DNA of 64,000 bases from Stappia stellulata DSM 5886 (GCF_000423705.1 NZ_KE384082.1:370843-434842); one strand, 5' to 3'; positions 11,447 through 19,305 are shown, numbered from the stretch's first letter. The notes: generated from the sequence alone by a model not told the origin. Translations and numbers: made by a program.

Positions 11447-12171
11447 CACTTCACTCCCTCAAGAACGACCTCGGCCGACCCCAGCTCGCGCGCGCCCTCC
11501 GGTGCCGCGAACGCAAAGTCATCCTGTGCCCCGAGCGACCAGTCCCGGAACTGCGCGATGAATTGCGGCGCGCCCGTCACCCATTTGGAGGTGATGACGT
11601 AGCGGACGGGCAACGCCGGCGCCTCCGTCGAAATCCAGAGCTGCCAGTCGTGCTCCGCCGCGCGGTAGTAGATGTGATGGGCAGACTGCCCGTCGATGTT
11701 GGCAACCCCGATATAGTCGCCGCGGTCGACCCCGTTCATCAGGTTGCTGCAGGGGTCCGCATAGAGCAGATCGGCCCCGCCTGCTGCACTCTCGCCGAAG
11801 GTCGCGAGCAAAGCGTCGAGCCCGGCATCGAGATCGCCCGCCGCCTGCGTTGCGGCATAGCCGCCGGTCGCCTCGGACCAGACTGTCAGCGTCGCACCGT
11901 CAAAGACAACTTCCACGGCACCGAAAGCGCCCTGCCGCGTGAACCTGAAGCCCGCGCCGCGGTCCACGATCGCATTGGTCGTCGCGACGAGTTGCAGCTT
12001 GCGCCCGTCTTGCAGGATCACTTCCGTCGATGCGGCGGAGGTGACCGTGAACGCCTCGAGACCACCAAGCGCCTCGCACATTCCCCGCAACACGTCTTCG
12101 GCGTCGGGATCGATCTCCGCCGCCCCCAGGGGCTGCGCGACCAGAAAAGCGGAAAGAATTGTCGCCGTCAT
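11446..12171 (-). CDS. DUF2092 family periplasmic protein
   Basis: The call covers about 241 residues from ATG 12171. A short signal peptide (MTATILSAFLVAQPLGA) is followed by the DUF2092 domain: DAEDVLRGMCEALGGLEAFTV, then a beta-rich region with WSEATGGYAAT, YADPCSNLMNG, GVANIDGQSAHH and HDWQLWISTEAPALPVRYVI. The fold resembles LolA/outer-membrane lipoprotein carrier-like proteins, so an envelope role is likely. The frame extends upstream, and an ATG at 12234, two bases past the barrel gene's stop, is an alternative start with a longer leader. The gene sits between the barrel and the small secreted protein with overlapping ends, consistent with one operon. Confidence 0.8.
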   Translation of the reverse strand: MTATILSAFLVAQPLGAAEIDPDAEDVLRGMCEALGGLEAFTVTSAASTEVILQDGRKLQLVATTNAIVDRGAGFRFTRQGAFGAVEVVFDGATLTVWSEATGGYAATQAAGDLDAGLDALLATFGESAAGGADLLYADPCSNLMNGVDRGDYIGVANIDGQSAHHIYYRAAEHDWQLWISTEAPALPVRYVITSKWVTGAPQFIAQFRDWSLGAQDDFAFAAPEGARELGSAEVVLEGVK

Positions 12172-12235
12172 GCAGCGCCAAGCTCCACTGGGAGACCAGC
12201 AACGCCGCGTCGGTATGGAGAGTTTATCCACCATG

Positions 12236-12985
12236 TCAGAACACCACCGAAAGGCCGATAGTCGGGCCATAGAGTTCCATGTCGACCGCAACGCCATTGT
12301 TCTTGTAGTCGATGGAGAGGTAGCGGAAGCCCAGTTCGCCGCGGATGCGTTCGGTAAAGCCGTATGAGCCTCCCACGAACGCCTCCCACGAAAAGTCCGA
12401 ACCGACCCCGAAGCCGCCGACATCGGCGGAGCCGCGAAGTTCGATCCGGTCCGTCAGCTGATATCCTGCGCGCAATCCGATCAACGGATCGACGAAAGTC
12501 TGGGAGTCCGATCCGCTCTGCGCCGTGAGAAGGCCGCGGCGCGCTACGTCGATCTCGGTCGAGACGATCCGCGCGCCGCCGAAGACATCGAATCTGGCCC
12601 GGTCATTCGACCAGAACTGCCAGCCGACCGCGCCTGTGCCGATGAAAGTCTTCAAACCGGTTTTCACACTGGCTCCGGCAGCCCCCGTGCCGTCGGTCGA
12701 CAACTTGGCGTACATCAAGTCGCCGAGAAGCAGAAACCGCCCCCGCCGCACCTCGGCATTGGCGAAGGCGGCGAAATCCAGTGATTGGAGAATGTCGCCG
12801 ATGCCCGCGGACACGCTGCTATCGAGACTGCCGCCGCCGCGAAGCGGGACGCGGCTGTCAATCTCCGCCGCCGTCAGCCAGCCATAAAGTGTGACCCGAC
12901 CGCTCCAATCGTCCGACCAGTCCTGGGCATGAGCGAAACCGGGCGTGAGCAGCATTAAGAATGAAAGAAGCTTCACCGGAGTCAT
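12236..12985 (-). CDS. Outer-membrane beta-barrel protein
   Basis: A 249-residue protein with a signal peptide (MTPVKLLSFLMLLTPGFAHA) and a mature domain of alternating amphipathic strands: WSGRVTLYGWLTAAEI, RFLLLGDLMYAKL, DVFGGARIVSTE and GLRAGYQLTDRIEL. It ends in the aromatic C-terminal signature TIGLSVVF used by the BAM machinery. It may be a small porin or an uncharacterised barrel that brings sulfated compounds to the periplasmic sulfatase (an inference from context). The start at 12985 is fixed by AGAGG five bases upstream. That ribosome-binding site is buried in a hairpin, described separately. The longer open frame towards 13387 is antisense-like noise over the AraC gene. Confidence 0.85.
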   Translation of the reverse strand: MTPVKLLSFLMLLTPGFAHAQDWSDDWSGRVTLYGWLTAAEIDSRVPLRGGGSLDSSVSAGIGDILQSLDFAAFANAEVRRGRFLLLGDLMYAKLSTDGTGAAGASVKTGLKTFIGTGAVGWQFWSNDRARFDVFGGARIVSTEIDVARRGLLTAQSGSDSQTFVDPLIGLRAGYQLTDRIELRGSADVGGFGVGSDFSWEAFVGGSYGFTERIRGELGFRYLSIDYKNNGVAVDMELYGPTIGLSVVF

Positions 12986-12990
12986 CTTGA

Positions 12991-13017
12991 CCTCTGAAGG
13001 TGCATCCACCTCAGAGG
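12991..13017 (-). promoter_or_regulatory. Hairpin sequestering the ribosome-binding site of the barrel gene
   Basis: In the minus-strand transcript, CCTCTGA then GGTG pairs with CACC and, after a single bulged T, with TCAGAGG, leaving a GATG loop. The 3' arm contains AGAGG, the Shine-Dalgarno sequence of the gene starting at 12985. The structure could block initiation. It could also be a DNA operator for the adjacent AraC regulator. Confidence 0.6.
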
Positions 13018-13041
13018 ATAAGCCGCCGGCGAGACTCCAAT

Positions 13042-14091
13042 TTATCTTTCCGCGCCACCGATTGCGATTTTCTTCTCCTTGCAACCGCGATCCGAGTGCG
13101 CCTGTGCCCGAAGATGCCGGGGAGACTGTCCGGTCCAGCGGCGGACTGCGCGGGAAAGTGCCGAGGCGTTGGTGTATCCAAGACGCTCTGCCACCTCGGC
13201 AATGGACAGCCGGCTTGACCCGAGCAGGTGCAACGCGATGTCCCGCCGTGTCTCGTCGAGAAGGTCGGAAAACGGAACACCGGCCTCGGCGAGACGTCTC
13301 TGCAACGTACGCGGCGTAACGTTCACTGCACGGGCGACATCCTTGATCGAAACGGCCCCCGCACCCATCAGCGCCTGGATCGTCCAACGCAAAGAAGCGA
13401 TGAAGTCGACCTCACTCAGAACCACAGGCTGACCCCGGAGCAGCCGGTCATCGTCATAGACGACACTGTCCGCCCGGGCATCGGCCACACGGGTGGGAAT
13501 GTCGATCACGAGGCGCGGTTCGCTTGCGGCCTCGACCCGCCCGAACCATCGCGCGAGGTGATCGACGCCAGCCGTCGGGTGCGGAACGATTTCGACCCGA
13601 GAAAACAATGGACGCTGCTGCGAGCAGGCAGCGCAGATCGAATGAACGAGGGCTGCAACATATTGATGGACGAAATGCTGGGCTTCCGCGTCGAATGCAA
13701 GAGTCCACTTGTCGATCACGCGTATTCCGCCTGGAACATCATGAACCGCAAAAACCTCGTGGGTGCTGTGCCTCGGCATGAAATCGGCGACCGCGAGCAG
13801 CGCGCCACGTGGCGTCCGCCGCGACCGGGCAATGCGGCCGATTGCCCCCACCTCGCTGAAGTCTGTCGTTGCTCCTATACGGCAGAAAACGTCGGCGCCT
13901 TCTGCTCTTCCCAAAAGTCGGAGCATCTCCACGCCATTCATGATCGGCGCGAAGCCCTCCAAATCTTCAGCGATCGAATCGCCGAGTGCCGCGTCACGCA
14001 GGAACGTTTCAACGGGAAGGCCGTGATCGGAGACCCACCGCAATATCGGTGCGAACACGCCAGCCCGAATGGTTGGAACAATGGGAATCAT
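13042..14091 (-). CDS. AraC family transcriptional regulator of the sulfatase locus
   Basis: A 349-residue regulator of the OruR/ArgR-like AraC type. The N-terminal ~210 residues are an arabinose-binding-like effector domain (opening IRAGVFAPILRWVSDHGLP). The C-terminus has two helix-turn-helix motifs: VSIKDVARAVNVTPRTLQRRLAEAG and SIAEVAERLGYTNASALSRAVRRWTG. This protein class senses small molecules directly and activates neighbouring genes. It is the first gene of the minus-strand sulfatase run, 56 bases before the barrel gene, so it most likely controls that locus. The inducer is unknown. A sulfated organic compound is a guess. Confidence 0.88.
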   Translation of the reverse strand: MIPIVPTIRAGVFAPILRWVSDHGLPVETFLRDAALGDSIAEDLEGFAPIMNGVEMLRLLGRAEGADVFCRIGATTDFSEVGAIGRIARSRRTPRGALLAVADFMPRHSTHEVFAVHDVPGGIRVIDKWTLAFDAEAQHFVHQYVAALVHSICAACSQQRPLFSRVEIVPHPTAGVDHLARWFGRVEAASEPRLVIDIPTRVADARADSVVYDDDRLLRGQPVVLSEVDFIASLRWTIQALMGAGAVSIKDVARAVNVTPRTLQRRLAEAGVPFSDLLDETRRDIALHLLGSSRLSIAEVAERLGYTNASALSRAVRRWTGQSPRHLRAQAHSDRGCKEKKIAIGGAER

Positions 14092-14212
14092 ATTGTCGTT
14101 TGGCGCCTCCCCTGTCGCTACGGCAGCTTAGTCTTGTTTCGGCAGAATTCCGAGCAATTCCACAGCGACGGGTTGGCCGGAGGCTTCAACTCCTGAGTAG
14201 GCTGAAGCCGCG

Positions 14213-14480
14213 ATGAGCAAGACCACGAACAGGTCTTGTCCCGAGGTCCGCGAGCGTGCGCTGCGTTCGGTGCCGGATCACCAGGGCCAGCACAGCTTCC
14301 GCTATCGGGAGATCATGTCGATCTGCGCGGCGAACGGCAGTGCGGCGCACACGCTGAACGAATGGGTCAAGAGGTCTGGGATTGATGGCAGTGTTCCAGC
14401 CTGCCTCCCGAGGGAAATGGCGAGAAGATGAAGGCCATAGAACGGAAGAACCGTGAGCTTCGTCAGGCTGGTCTGACGTG
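14213..14480 (+). pseudogene. Remnant of an IS3-family transposase orfA
   Basis: The frame from ATG 14213 reads MSKTTNRSCPEVRERALRSV and contains the HTLNEWVKR segment of IS3-type OrfA helix-turn-helix proteins. It stops after EMARR. A shifted frame then continues MKAIERKNRELRQAGLT, which matches the coiled-coil leucine-zipper region that should follow in the same frame. So the gene has a frameshift and then degenerates, and no orfB or clear terminal inverted repeats remain. It lies between the sulfatase locus and a tRNA gene, a typical spot for old insertions. Confidence 0.7.
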
Positions 14481-14676
14481 CACCCCACAGTTTCGGCACG
14501 ACGGCCGCCGGCTCGAGATTGAGGCTGTTCCATCGGCAAGCGCCGTGGAGCGTAACCAGAAATGCAATTGAACCGAATTGATCAGGTTGAGGCGGTCGCC
14601 GACGAAAAACCGGAAACTGAAAAACAAGGATATGAAATTCAATACCTTTTTGAATTGTAACCCGAAAAAGAGAAGA

Positions 14677-14753
14677 TGGTGGGCCCGGAGGGACTCGAAC
14701 CCCCAACCAATCCGTTATGAGCGGACGGCTCTAACCAATTGAGCTACAGGCCC
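14677..14753 (-). tRNA. tRNA with CAT anticodon, probably tRNA-Ile2 (lysidine type)
   Basis: The reverse complement gives a full cloverleaf: acceptor GGGCCTG/CGGGCCC (one T-G pair), D arm with AGCTCAATTGGTTAGAGC, anticodon arm GTCCG-CTCATAA-CGGAT, T arm GGGGGTTCGAGTCCC, and an encoded CCA. CAT could mean methionine or, when C34 is converted to lysidine, isoleucine. The C4-G69 and C5-G68 acceptor pairs are the known TilS determinants, favouring Ile2. Confidence 0.88.
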
Positions 14754-14982
14754 CGCAGCGGCGGCTTGAACCGGCGGTGCGCCTGTCTTCCTACCCCAGC
14801 TCGACAAGTGCTGACAAGAAGGCCGCGACGTCGACGGCGACCCGTCCACGAAATCCCGCATGGCACCGCACACGGTCGGGCAGTTGCATTGCGCCGCGAA
14901 GCGCGCCAAAAGCTGAACCGGTCAGGATTTCCCGAAGCCCGCCATCGATGGTGCGCGGGCCAAAGCCCGCCAGAGAGACGCC

Positions 14983-16056
14983 ATGCCTCGTTTTCCCACA
15001 ACTGTCGCGCTCGTGCTCGTCTCGATCACGCTTGTCGGCTGGCTGCTGTTCATCGGCCGGGCGCTGCTGCTGCCCTTCGTGATCGCACTGCTGGTCTGGT
15101 ATCTGATCAACGCATTGTCGGCGGCGGTGCGCGCGATCCCCTTCGGACCCTGCCACCTGCCGCGGGCGATCGCGCTGCCGGCGGCCCTTGCCGTGATTTT
15201 CGGCGTCTCCTCCATGGTGGTCGACGTGGTCACCGCGAACCTGACGGAACTGGCGCGCGACGCCCCGGTCTACCAGACCCGTCTCGACGCGCTCCTGAAG
15301 ACCTATTCGACCCGCTTCGGGCTGACCGACCCGCTGGCCCTGCGCGACCTCATGCCCGACAATGCGTTCAACCAGGCGATCAGCGCCGGCGCGAACGCCA
15401 TCACCACGATCGCGGGATCGGCGTCGCTCGTGTTCATTTACGTCCTGTTCCTTCTGCTCGAACAGTCCACCTTCGACCGCAAGATGGCGCGCCTGTTCGT
15501 CTCGCCCGGGCGTGCGGAGATGGTGTTCAAGGTGCGCGACCGCCTCGCCGAGGCACTGCGCCACTATCTCGGCATCAAGACGGCGGTCAGCGTGCTCACC
15601 GGCCTGCTTACCAGCGGGCTCTTGATGCTCCTCGGGCTTCCCTATGCAGCACTCTTCGGCTTCATCGCCTTCCTCTTGAACTACATTCCCACGATCGGCT
15701 CGCTGATTTCGGTAATCTTTCCGAGCCTGCTGGCGCTCGTCTATTTCGACACGCTCACGCCGTTCTTCATCATCAGCCTGGGTCTCGGAACCATCCAGTT
15801 TTCGATCGGCAACCTTCTGGAACCGCGCCTGATGGGCAACAGCCTGAACCTGTCCGGACTGGTGATCATGTTGTCGCTCGCTTTCTGGGGCTCGATCTGG
15901 GGGGTGACAGGCATGGTGCTCTGCGTGCCGCTGACCGTCATGGTGCTGATTATCTGCGCGCAGTTTCCAGGTTCCAGGCCCATCGCCGTGCTCCTGTCGG
16001 CCGATGGCGATGTCGGCGAGCCGATCTCCCCCCACGCCCCCTTGGCCGATCTCTGA
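14983..16056 (+). CDS. AI-2E family transporter (PerM-like permease)
   Basis: A 357-residue inner-membrane protein with about eight hydrophobic segments in the usual 3 + 5 arrangement. Two long segments at the N-terminus (LVLVSITLVGWLLFIG and ALLLPFVIALLVWYLI) lead into a soluble helical region (about 85-150). The family signature is near the C-terminus, SIGNLLEPRLMGNSLNLS, preceded by LNYIPTIGSLISV. Members include TqsA/YdgG and PerM-type exporters. Their substrates differ, and AI-2 export is proven for few. It is followed at a short distance by the SIMPL protein gene on the same strand, with which it may be cotranscribed. Confidence 0.9.
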   Translation: MPRFPTTVALVLVSITLVGWLLFIGRALLLPFVIALLVWYLINALSAAVRAIPFGPCHLPRAIALPAALAVIFGVSSMVVDVVTANLTELARDAPVYQTRLDALLKTYSTRFGLTDPLALRDLMPDNAFNQAISAGANAITTIAGSASLVFIYVLFLLLEQSTFDRKMARLFVSPGRAEMVFKVRDRLAEALRHYLGIKTAVSVLTGLLTSGLLMLLGLPYAALFGFIAFLLNYIPTIGSLISVIFPSLLALVYFDTLTPFFIISLGLGTIQFSIGNLLEPRLMGNSLNLSGLVIMLSLAFWGSIWGVTGMVLCVPLTVMVLIICAQFPGSRPIAVLLSADGDVGEPISPHAPLADL

Positions 16057-16139
16057 CCGCTGCCTTTCACCTGCCGCATTTCGCGGAAAAGGTCGCCACC
16101 GTTTCTTTCCCCGCACCAGGGATCATCAGGAGTAAAATC

Positions 16140-16874
16140 ATGCGCGTTTCCCCCACCCGCTCCCTCGTCACCGCCTGCGCCGCAGCGCTCTTCCTCACGG
16201 TGGGCGCCGCAAGCGCCCAGGAGACGCCGCGCACGGCGACGATCGACATGGTGGGCCAGGCAAGCGTCTCCGCCGCCCCCGACATGGCGATGGTGCAAAG
16301 CGGCGTCGTCAGCGATGCCGAAACCGCCGGCGAGGCAATGACGGCGAACACAGCCGCCATGAGCGCGGTGGTCGCGCGCATCAAGGCCGCCGGCATCGAG
16401 AGCCGCGACATCCAGACGTCGGGCTTTTCCGTCTCCCCGCGCTACCGCCGGCTGAAAACCACCGAGCCCGACGAATACCGGTCGGAAGTCTTCGGCTACC
16501 GCGTCACCAACAACGTCACGGTGCGGGTCCGCGAGCTTGCCAACCTCGGCGCGCTGCTCGATGCGATGGTGCGCGACGGCGCCAATCAGATCGGCGGCAT
16601 TTCCTTCATCGTCAGCGACGCCGACAGTCTGAAGGACGAGGCCCGCAAGGCCGCGATGGCCGACGCAATGCGCAAGGCAAAGCTTTACGCCGAAGCCGCC
16701 GGCGTCGAACTCGGCCGGGTGCTGTCGATCAACGAGCAGGATTTCGGCGGCCCGCGCCCGCAGATGATGATGGCCCGCGCGGAAATGGCAGCAGACGGCG
16801 CGCCCGCGCCGGTCGAGGCGGGCGAGACCAGCCTTCAGGTGCGCATCAACGTGACCTGGGAACTGGCGCAGTAA
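16140..16874 (+). CDS. SIMPL domain-containing periplasmic protein
   Basis: 244 residues. A signal peptide (SLVTACAAALFLTVGAASA) is cleaved before QETP. The rest is a SIMPL (DUF541) domain, recognisable from GQASVSAAPDMAMVQSGVV, TANTAAMSAVVARIKAAGI, DIQTSGFSVSPRY and the repeated ARKAAMADAMRKAKLYAEAAGV. SIMPL proteins are periplasmic, form ring-like oligomers in some species and protect against oxidative or envelope stress; the exact role is unresolved. ATG 16140 has AGGAG seven bases upstream. The gene is closed by a strong hairpin terminator. Confidence 0.9.
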   Translation: MRVSPTRSLVTACAAALFLTVGAASAQETPRTATIDMVGQASVSAAPDMAMVQSGVVSDAETAGEAMTANTAAMSAVVARIKAAGIESRDIQTSGFSVSPRYRRLKTTEPDEYRSEVFGYRVTNNVTVRVRELANLGALLDAMVRDGANQIGGISFIVSDADSLKDEARKAAMADAMRKAKLYAEAAGVELGRVLSINEQDFGGPRPQMMMARAEMAADGAPAPVEAGETSLQVRINVTWELAQ

Positions 16875-16909
16875 AGCCCTCCCGACACGCCGCAAACCGA
16901 CCGGAACAG

Positions 16910-16939
16910 GACGCGGGCCCGCAAAGGCCCGCGTCTTTT
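16910..16939 (+). terminator. Rho-independent terminator of the SIMPL gene
   Basis: A 10-bp perfect stem GACGCGGGCC / GGCCCGCGTC with a six-base loop is followed by TTTT. It lies between the convergent SIMPL and GNAT genes and abuts the GNAT stop codon. Confidence 0.85.
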
Positions 16940-17541
16940 CACGTCTTCGCGCCCAGCCCGTCGCGGACCCAGACCTGCAGCCGCTTGCGGCTGTTGTGCG
17001 TCTCGCCGAGATCCGGCCAGTCGAAGCCGACGGTCAGGCCCGCGACGGGCCGGTAGCCGCGCTTCGTCCAGAACGGATCGAGCGGGCGATAACCGGCCGG
17101 CTTGCGCGGATCGGCATCGTCGCGGATCACCGCGCAAAAAGCGGCATGGTCGAACCCGAGGGCCCGGGCATGCGCCTCGCGCCGGTCGAAGAACGCATGG
17201 CCCACCCCCTTGCCGCGGTAGGCCGGATCGAGAACGGATTCCGCAAAGTAAAAATACGCCGCCGGGTCGAGACCCGCTTCCACGAAAGGCGCGCGAAAGT
17301 CGTCGACCTCTCCGGACAGCGGCTGCCCAGTCGCGGCTCCCACGAGGTCTTCCGCGTCGAAGGCGGCAACGACGACGGCTCCGGGAGAGACGGCGTAGCG
17401 CGCGAGATAATCTTCCTCGTAGGCGAGCGATCCTTGATAAAGATACGGCCAGGCCTGAAAAACGCCGACCCTCAATTTGGCAAGCGCGGGAAGCACACCT
17501 TCGATTTCGCTAGCCGTCAAAGAAACAATTCGCAAAGCCAT
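16939..17541 (-). CDS. GNAT family N-acetyltransferase
   Basis: A 200-residue acyltransferase of the GCN5 superfamily. The acetyl-CoA binding motif A is visible as LDPAYRGKGVGHAFFDRREAHARALGF (residues are split by the strand-helix break at RGKGVG), preceded by the strand YFYFAESVL. GYRPLDPFWTKRGYRP is the usual C-terminal motif B region. The acceptor substrate is unknown. I chose ATG 17541 (MALRIVSLTASE); the frame extends further upstream, but that part is low complexity and overlaps the divergent promoter. The gene is divergent from speH across a 152-base region carrying a perfect palindrome. Confidence 0.85.
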   Translation of the reverse strand: MALRIVSLTASEIEGVLPALAKLRVGVFQAWPYLYQGSLAYEEDYLARYAVSPGAVVVAAFDAEDLVGAATGQPLSGEVDDFRAPFVEAGLDPAAYFYFAESVLDPAYRGKGVGHAFFDRREAHARALGFDHAAFCAVIRDDADPRKPAGYRPLDPFWTKRGYRPVAGLTVGFDWPDLGETHNSRKRLQVWVRDGLGAKT

Positions 17542-17597
17542 CTTATTTCGTCGCTTTTCCTTGTGAGCAGACCGACATCCATTATCTGCATGCCGGA

Positions 17598-17614
17598 AAT
17601 GCGAAATTCGCATT
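17598..17614. promoter_or_regulatory. Perfect 17-bp palindrome between the GNAT gene and speH
   Basis: AATGCGAA-A-TTCGCATT has eight-base arms and a single central base, in the divergent promoter region. The size and symmetry suit a dimeric repressor operator. The regulator is unknown. Confidence 0.5.
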
Positions 17615-17693
17615 GCATTTAAACCCGAAACACCTTAGAGGCTACGCCTTCGGGACTGTACCCGGGTTTCATCTACTGGTTGGGGAGACCGCC

Positions 17694-18221
17694 ATGTCTG
17701 ACGACGGCCTCTTCCAATTGGGGATGGACTTGGAGGCTCGTGAAAGAGAAGCCGTGGATACGTCCACCTTCATCGAGCCAAGAAGCACCACCCATACGGA
17801 AGACACCACTCAAGTATCCGCGCCTGCATCTCATGCGCAAGACGACCGGCTCGACCATTTTATCGAGAAGGACGGCGTGCGTTGTGCGGGATCGCACCTG
17901 ATCATCGACCTATACGACGCAGAGCGTCTTGACGACCTTCCCTATATCGAGGAAGCGCTCAGGGCCTGTGTCGAGGAGGCCGGTGCGACCTTGCTGCACA
18001 TTCATCTGCACCCCTTTCAGCCGGAAGGCGTGAGCGGTGTCGCGGTGCTGGCGGAAAGCCACATCTCGGTGCACACCTGGCCCGAGGCCGGCTATGCCGC
18101 CTTCGATGTCTTCATGTGCGGCGACGCGCAGCCGGAAAAATGCGTCGAGGTGCTCAAGCGCGCCTTTGCGCCCGGACGCGCCGAAGTAAGCGAACTGCTT
18201 CGCGGCAAGGAGGTCGCATGA
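17694..18221 (+). CDS. speH: S-adenosylmethionine decarboxylase proenzyme
   Basis: A 175-residue pyruvoyl enzyme that decarboxylates AdoMet to provide the aminopropyl donor for spermidine. The maturation site is clear: LAESHISVHTWPE, with cleavage between Glu121 and Ser122, which then becomes the pyruvoyl group. The catalytic cysteine region FDVFMCGD follows. The core matches the bacterial class 1B enzyme (about 120-130 residues); the N-terminal ~45 residues are a low-complexity Asp/Thr/Ser-rich extension. The start at 17694 has GGGGAG seven bases upstream; an in-frame ATG at 17613 lies in the leader and is less likely. The stop overlaps the speE start, so the two are translationally coupled. 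Confidence 0.93.
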   Translation: MSDDGLFQLGMDLEAREREAVDTSTFIEPRSTTHTEDTTQVSAPASHAQDDRLDHFIEKDGVRCAGSHLIIDLYDAERLDDLPYIEEALRACVEEAGATLLHIHLHPFQPEGVSGVAVLAESHISVHTWPEAGYAAFDVFMCGDAQPEKCVEVLKRAFAPGRAEVSELLRGKEVA

Positions 18222-19093
18222 GCGGCGGGCTTGTCTTCAACGAGACACTCTATCCCGGCGTCGAGGTCAAATACGGCTGCGACACCATCCTGTATCAGGA
18301 TCGCTCCGAACATCAGGACCTGGTTCTCTTCGAGAACCGGGTCTTCGGAAAGGTGCTGATGCTCGACGGCATCACCCAGGTCACGACCGCGGACGAGTTC
18401 ATCTACCACGAGATGATGGCGCATGTGCCGATCCTGGCGCATGGCGCGGCATCCGAGGTGCTGATCGTCGGCGGTGGCGATTGCGGCATGGCCGAGGAAG
18501 CGCTGAAGCATCCGGGCATCGAACGGCTGACCCAGGTCGAGATCGACGAAGCCGTGGTGGATTTCTCCAGGGAGCACTTCGCCGAGTTCAATGCGCCCGT
18601 CTTCGACGACGAGCGCTTCGATCTGGTGATTGCCGACGGTGCGCGCTTCGTCGCCGAGACCGACCGCCGCTTCGATGTGGTGTTGGTCGACAGCACCGAT
18701 CCGATGGGACCGGGCGCCGTACTCTTTACCGAGGAGTTCTACCGTGCGGTGCATCGTTGCCTGAAGCCCGGCGGCGTTCTGGTCACGCAAAACGGCGTAC
18801 CCTTCCTGCAGCGCGACGAACTGGTCACCTCGATCCGGCATTTCTCGAAGATCTACACGGATGCCTACGCCTATGTCGCGGCCATTCCGACCTATTTCGG
18901 CGGACATATGGCGCTTGGCTGGGCCACCGACAACGCGGATCTGCGCAAGGTGCCGGTGGATGAACTGACCCGCCGCTTCGAGGCCGCCGGCCTCGACACG
19001 CGTTACTACACGCCGGAGGTGCATGCCGCAGCCTTCGCCCTGCCCCGCTTCATTCTCGATGCGGTGAAGGACGGGCGGACCGACGCCGGCTGA
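18218..19093 (+). CDS. speE: Spermidine synthase (putrescine aminopropyltransferase)
   Basis: A 291-residue enzyme transferring the aminopropyl group of decarboxylated AdoMet to putrescine. Expected landmarks are present: N-terminal LYQDRSEHQDLVLFENRVFGKVLMLDG, YHEMMAHVP, the nucleotide-binding loop LIVGGGDCG (usually GGGDGG), VEIDEAVV, DGARFV and the catalytic VDSTDPMGPG, plus IPTYFGGHMALGWA near the end. The ATG at 18218 overlaps the speH stop (ATGA) and has AAGGAGG five bases upstream; the frame's upstream extension is antisense-like over speH and was dropped. A strong terminator follows 30 bases later. Location: cytoplasm, polyamine pathway. Confidence 0.95.
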   Translation: MSGGLVFNETLYPGVEVKYGCDTILYQDRSEHQDLVLFENRVFGKVLMLDGITQVTTADEFIYHEMMAHVPILAHGAASEVLIVGGGDCGMAEEALKHPGIERLTQVEIDEAVVDFSREHFAEFNAPVFDDERFDLVIADGARFVAETDRRFDVVLVDSTDPMGPGAVLFTEEFYRAVHRCLKPGGVLVTQNGVPFLQRDELVTSIRHFSKIYTDAYAYVAAIPTYFGGHMALGWATDNADLRKVPVDELTRRFEAAGLDTRYYTPEVHAAAFALPRFILDAVKDGRTDAG

Positions 19094-19123
19094 GCCGGAC
19101 GTCCGCACCTGCGAGACAAACGA

Positions 19124-19152
19124 GGGCGGCAGCGATGCCGCCCTTTTCTTTT
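19124..19152 (+). terminator. Rho-independent terminator of speHE (copy 1 of a duplicated terminator)
   Basis: Stem GGGCGGCA / TGCCGCCC with loop GCGA and the tail TTTTCTTTT. An almost identical element lies at 20043-20071, on the other side of the toxin-antitoxin pair. Confidence 0.9.
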
Positions 19153-19262
19153 GTGCCCTCATAAGGCAATGCTACCAAAAGTCGCGTATGCAGCTTTGAT
19201 ACACTCCTTTGCGTGCGCCGTCGCGACTTGCGCGCCGGGCGATGCGCCCTGTGGCGCACCAA

Positions 19263-19295
19263 TTGATTTTTTATACTGAAATGAGTATATTTCAG
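19263..19295 (+). promoter_or_regulatory. Promoter and operator of the toxin-antitoxin pair
   Basis: TTGATT (19263-19268) and TATATT (19286-19291) are spaced by 17 bases and make a good sigma-70 promoter. The inverted repeat CTGAAAT-GAGTAT-ATTTCAG (19276-19295) covers the -10 box, an arrangement that fits autorepression by the antitoxin. The start codon follows at 19306, so the leader is very short. Confidence 0.65.
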
Positions 19296-19305
19296 GGAAG
19301 GAAGC

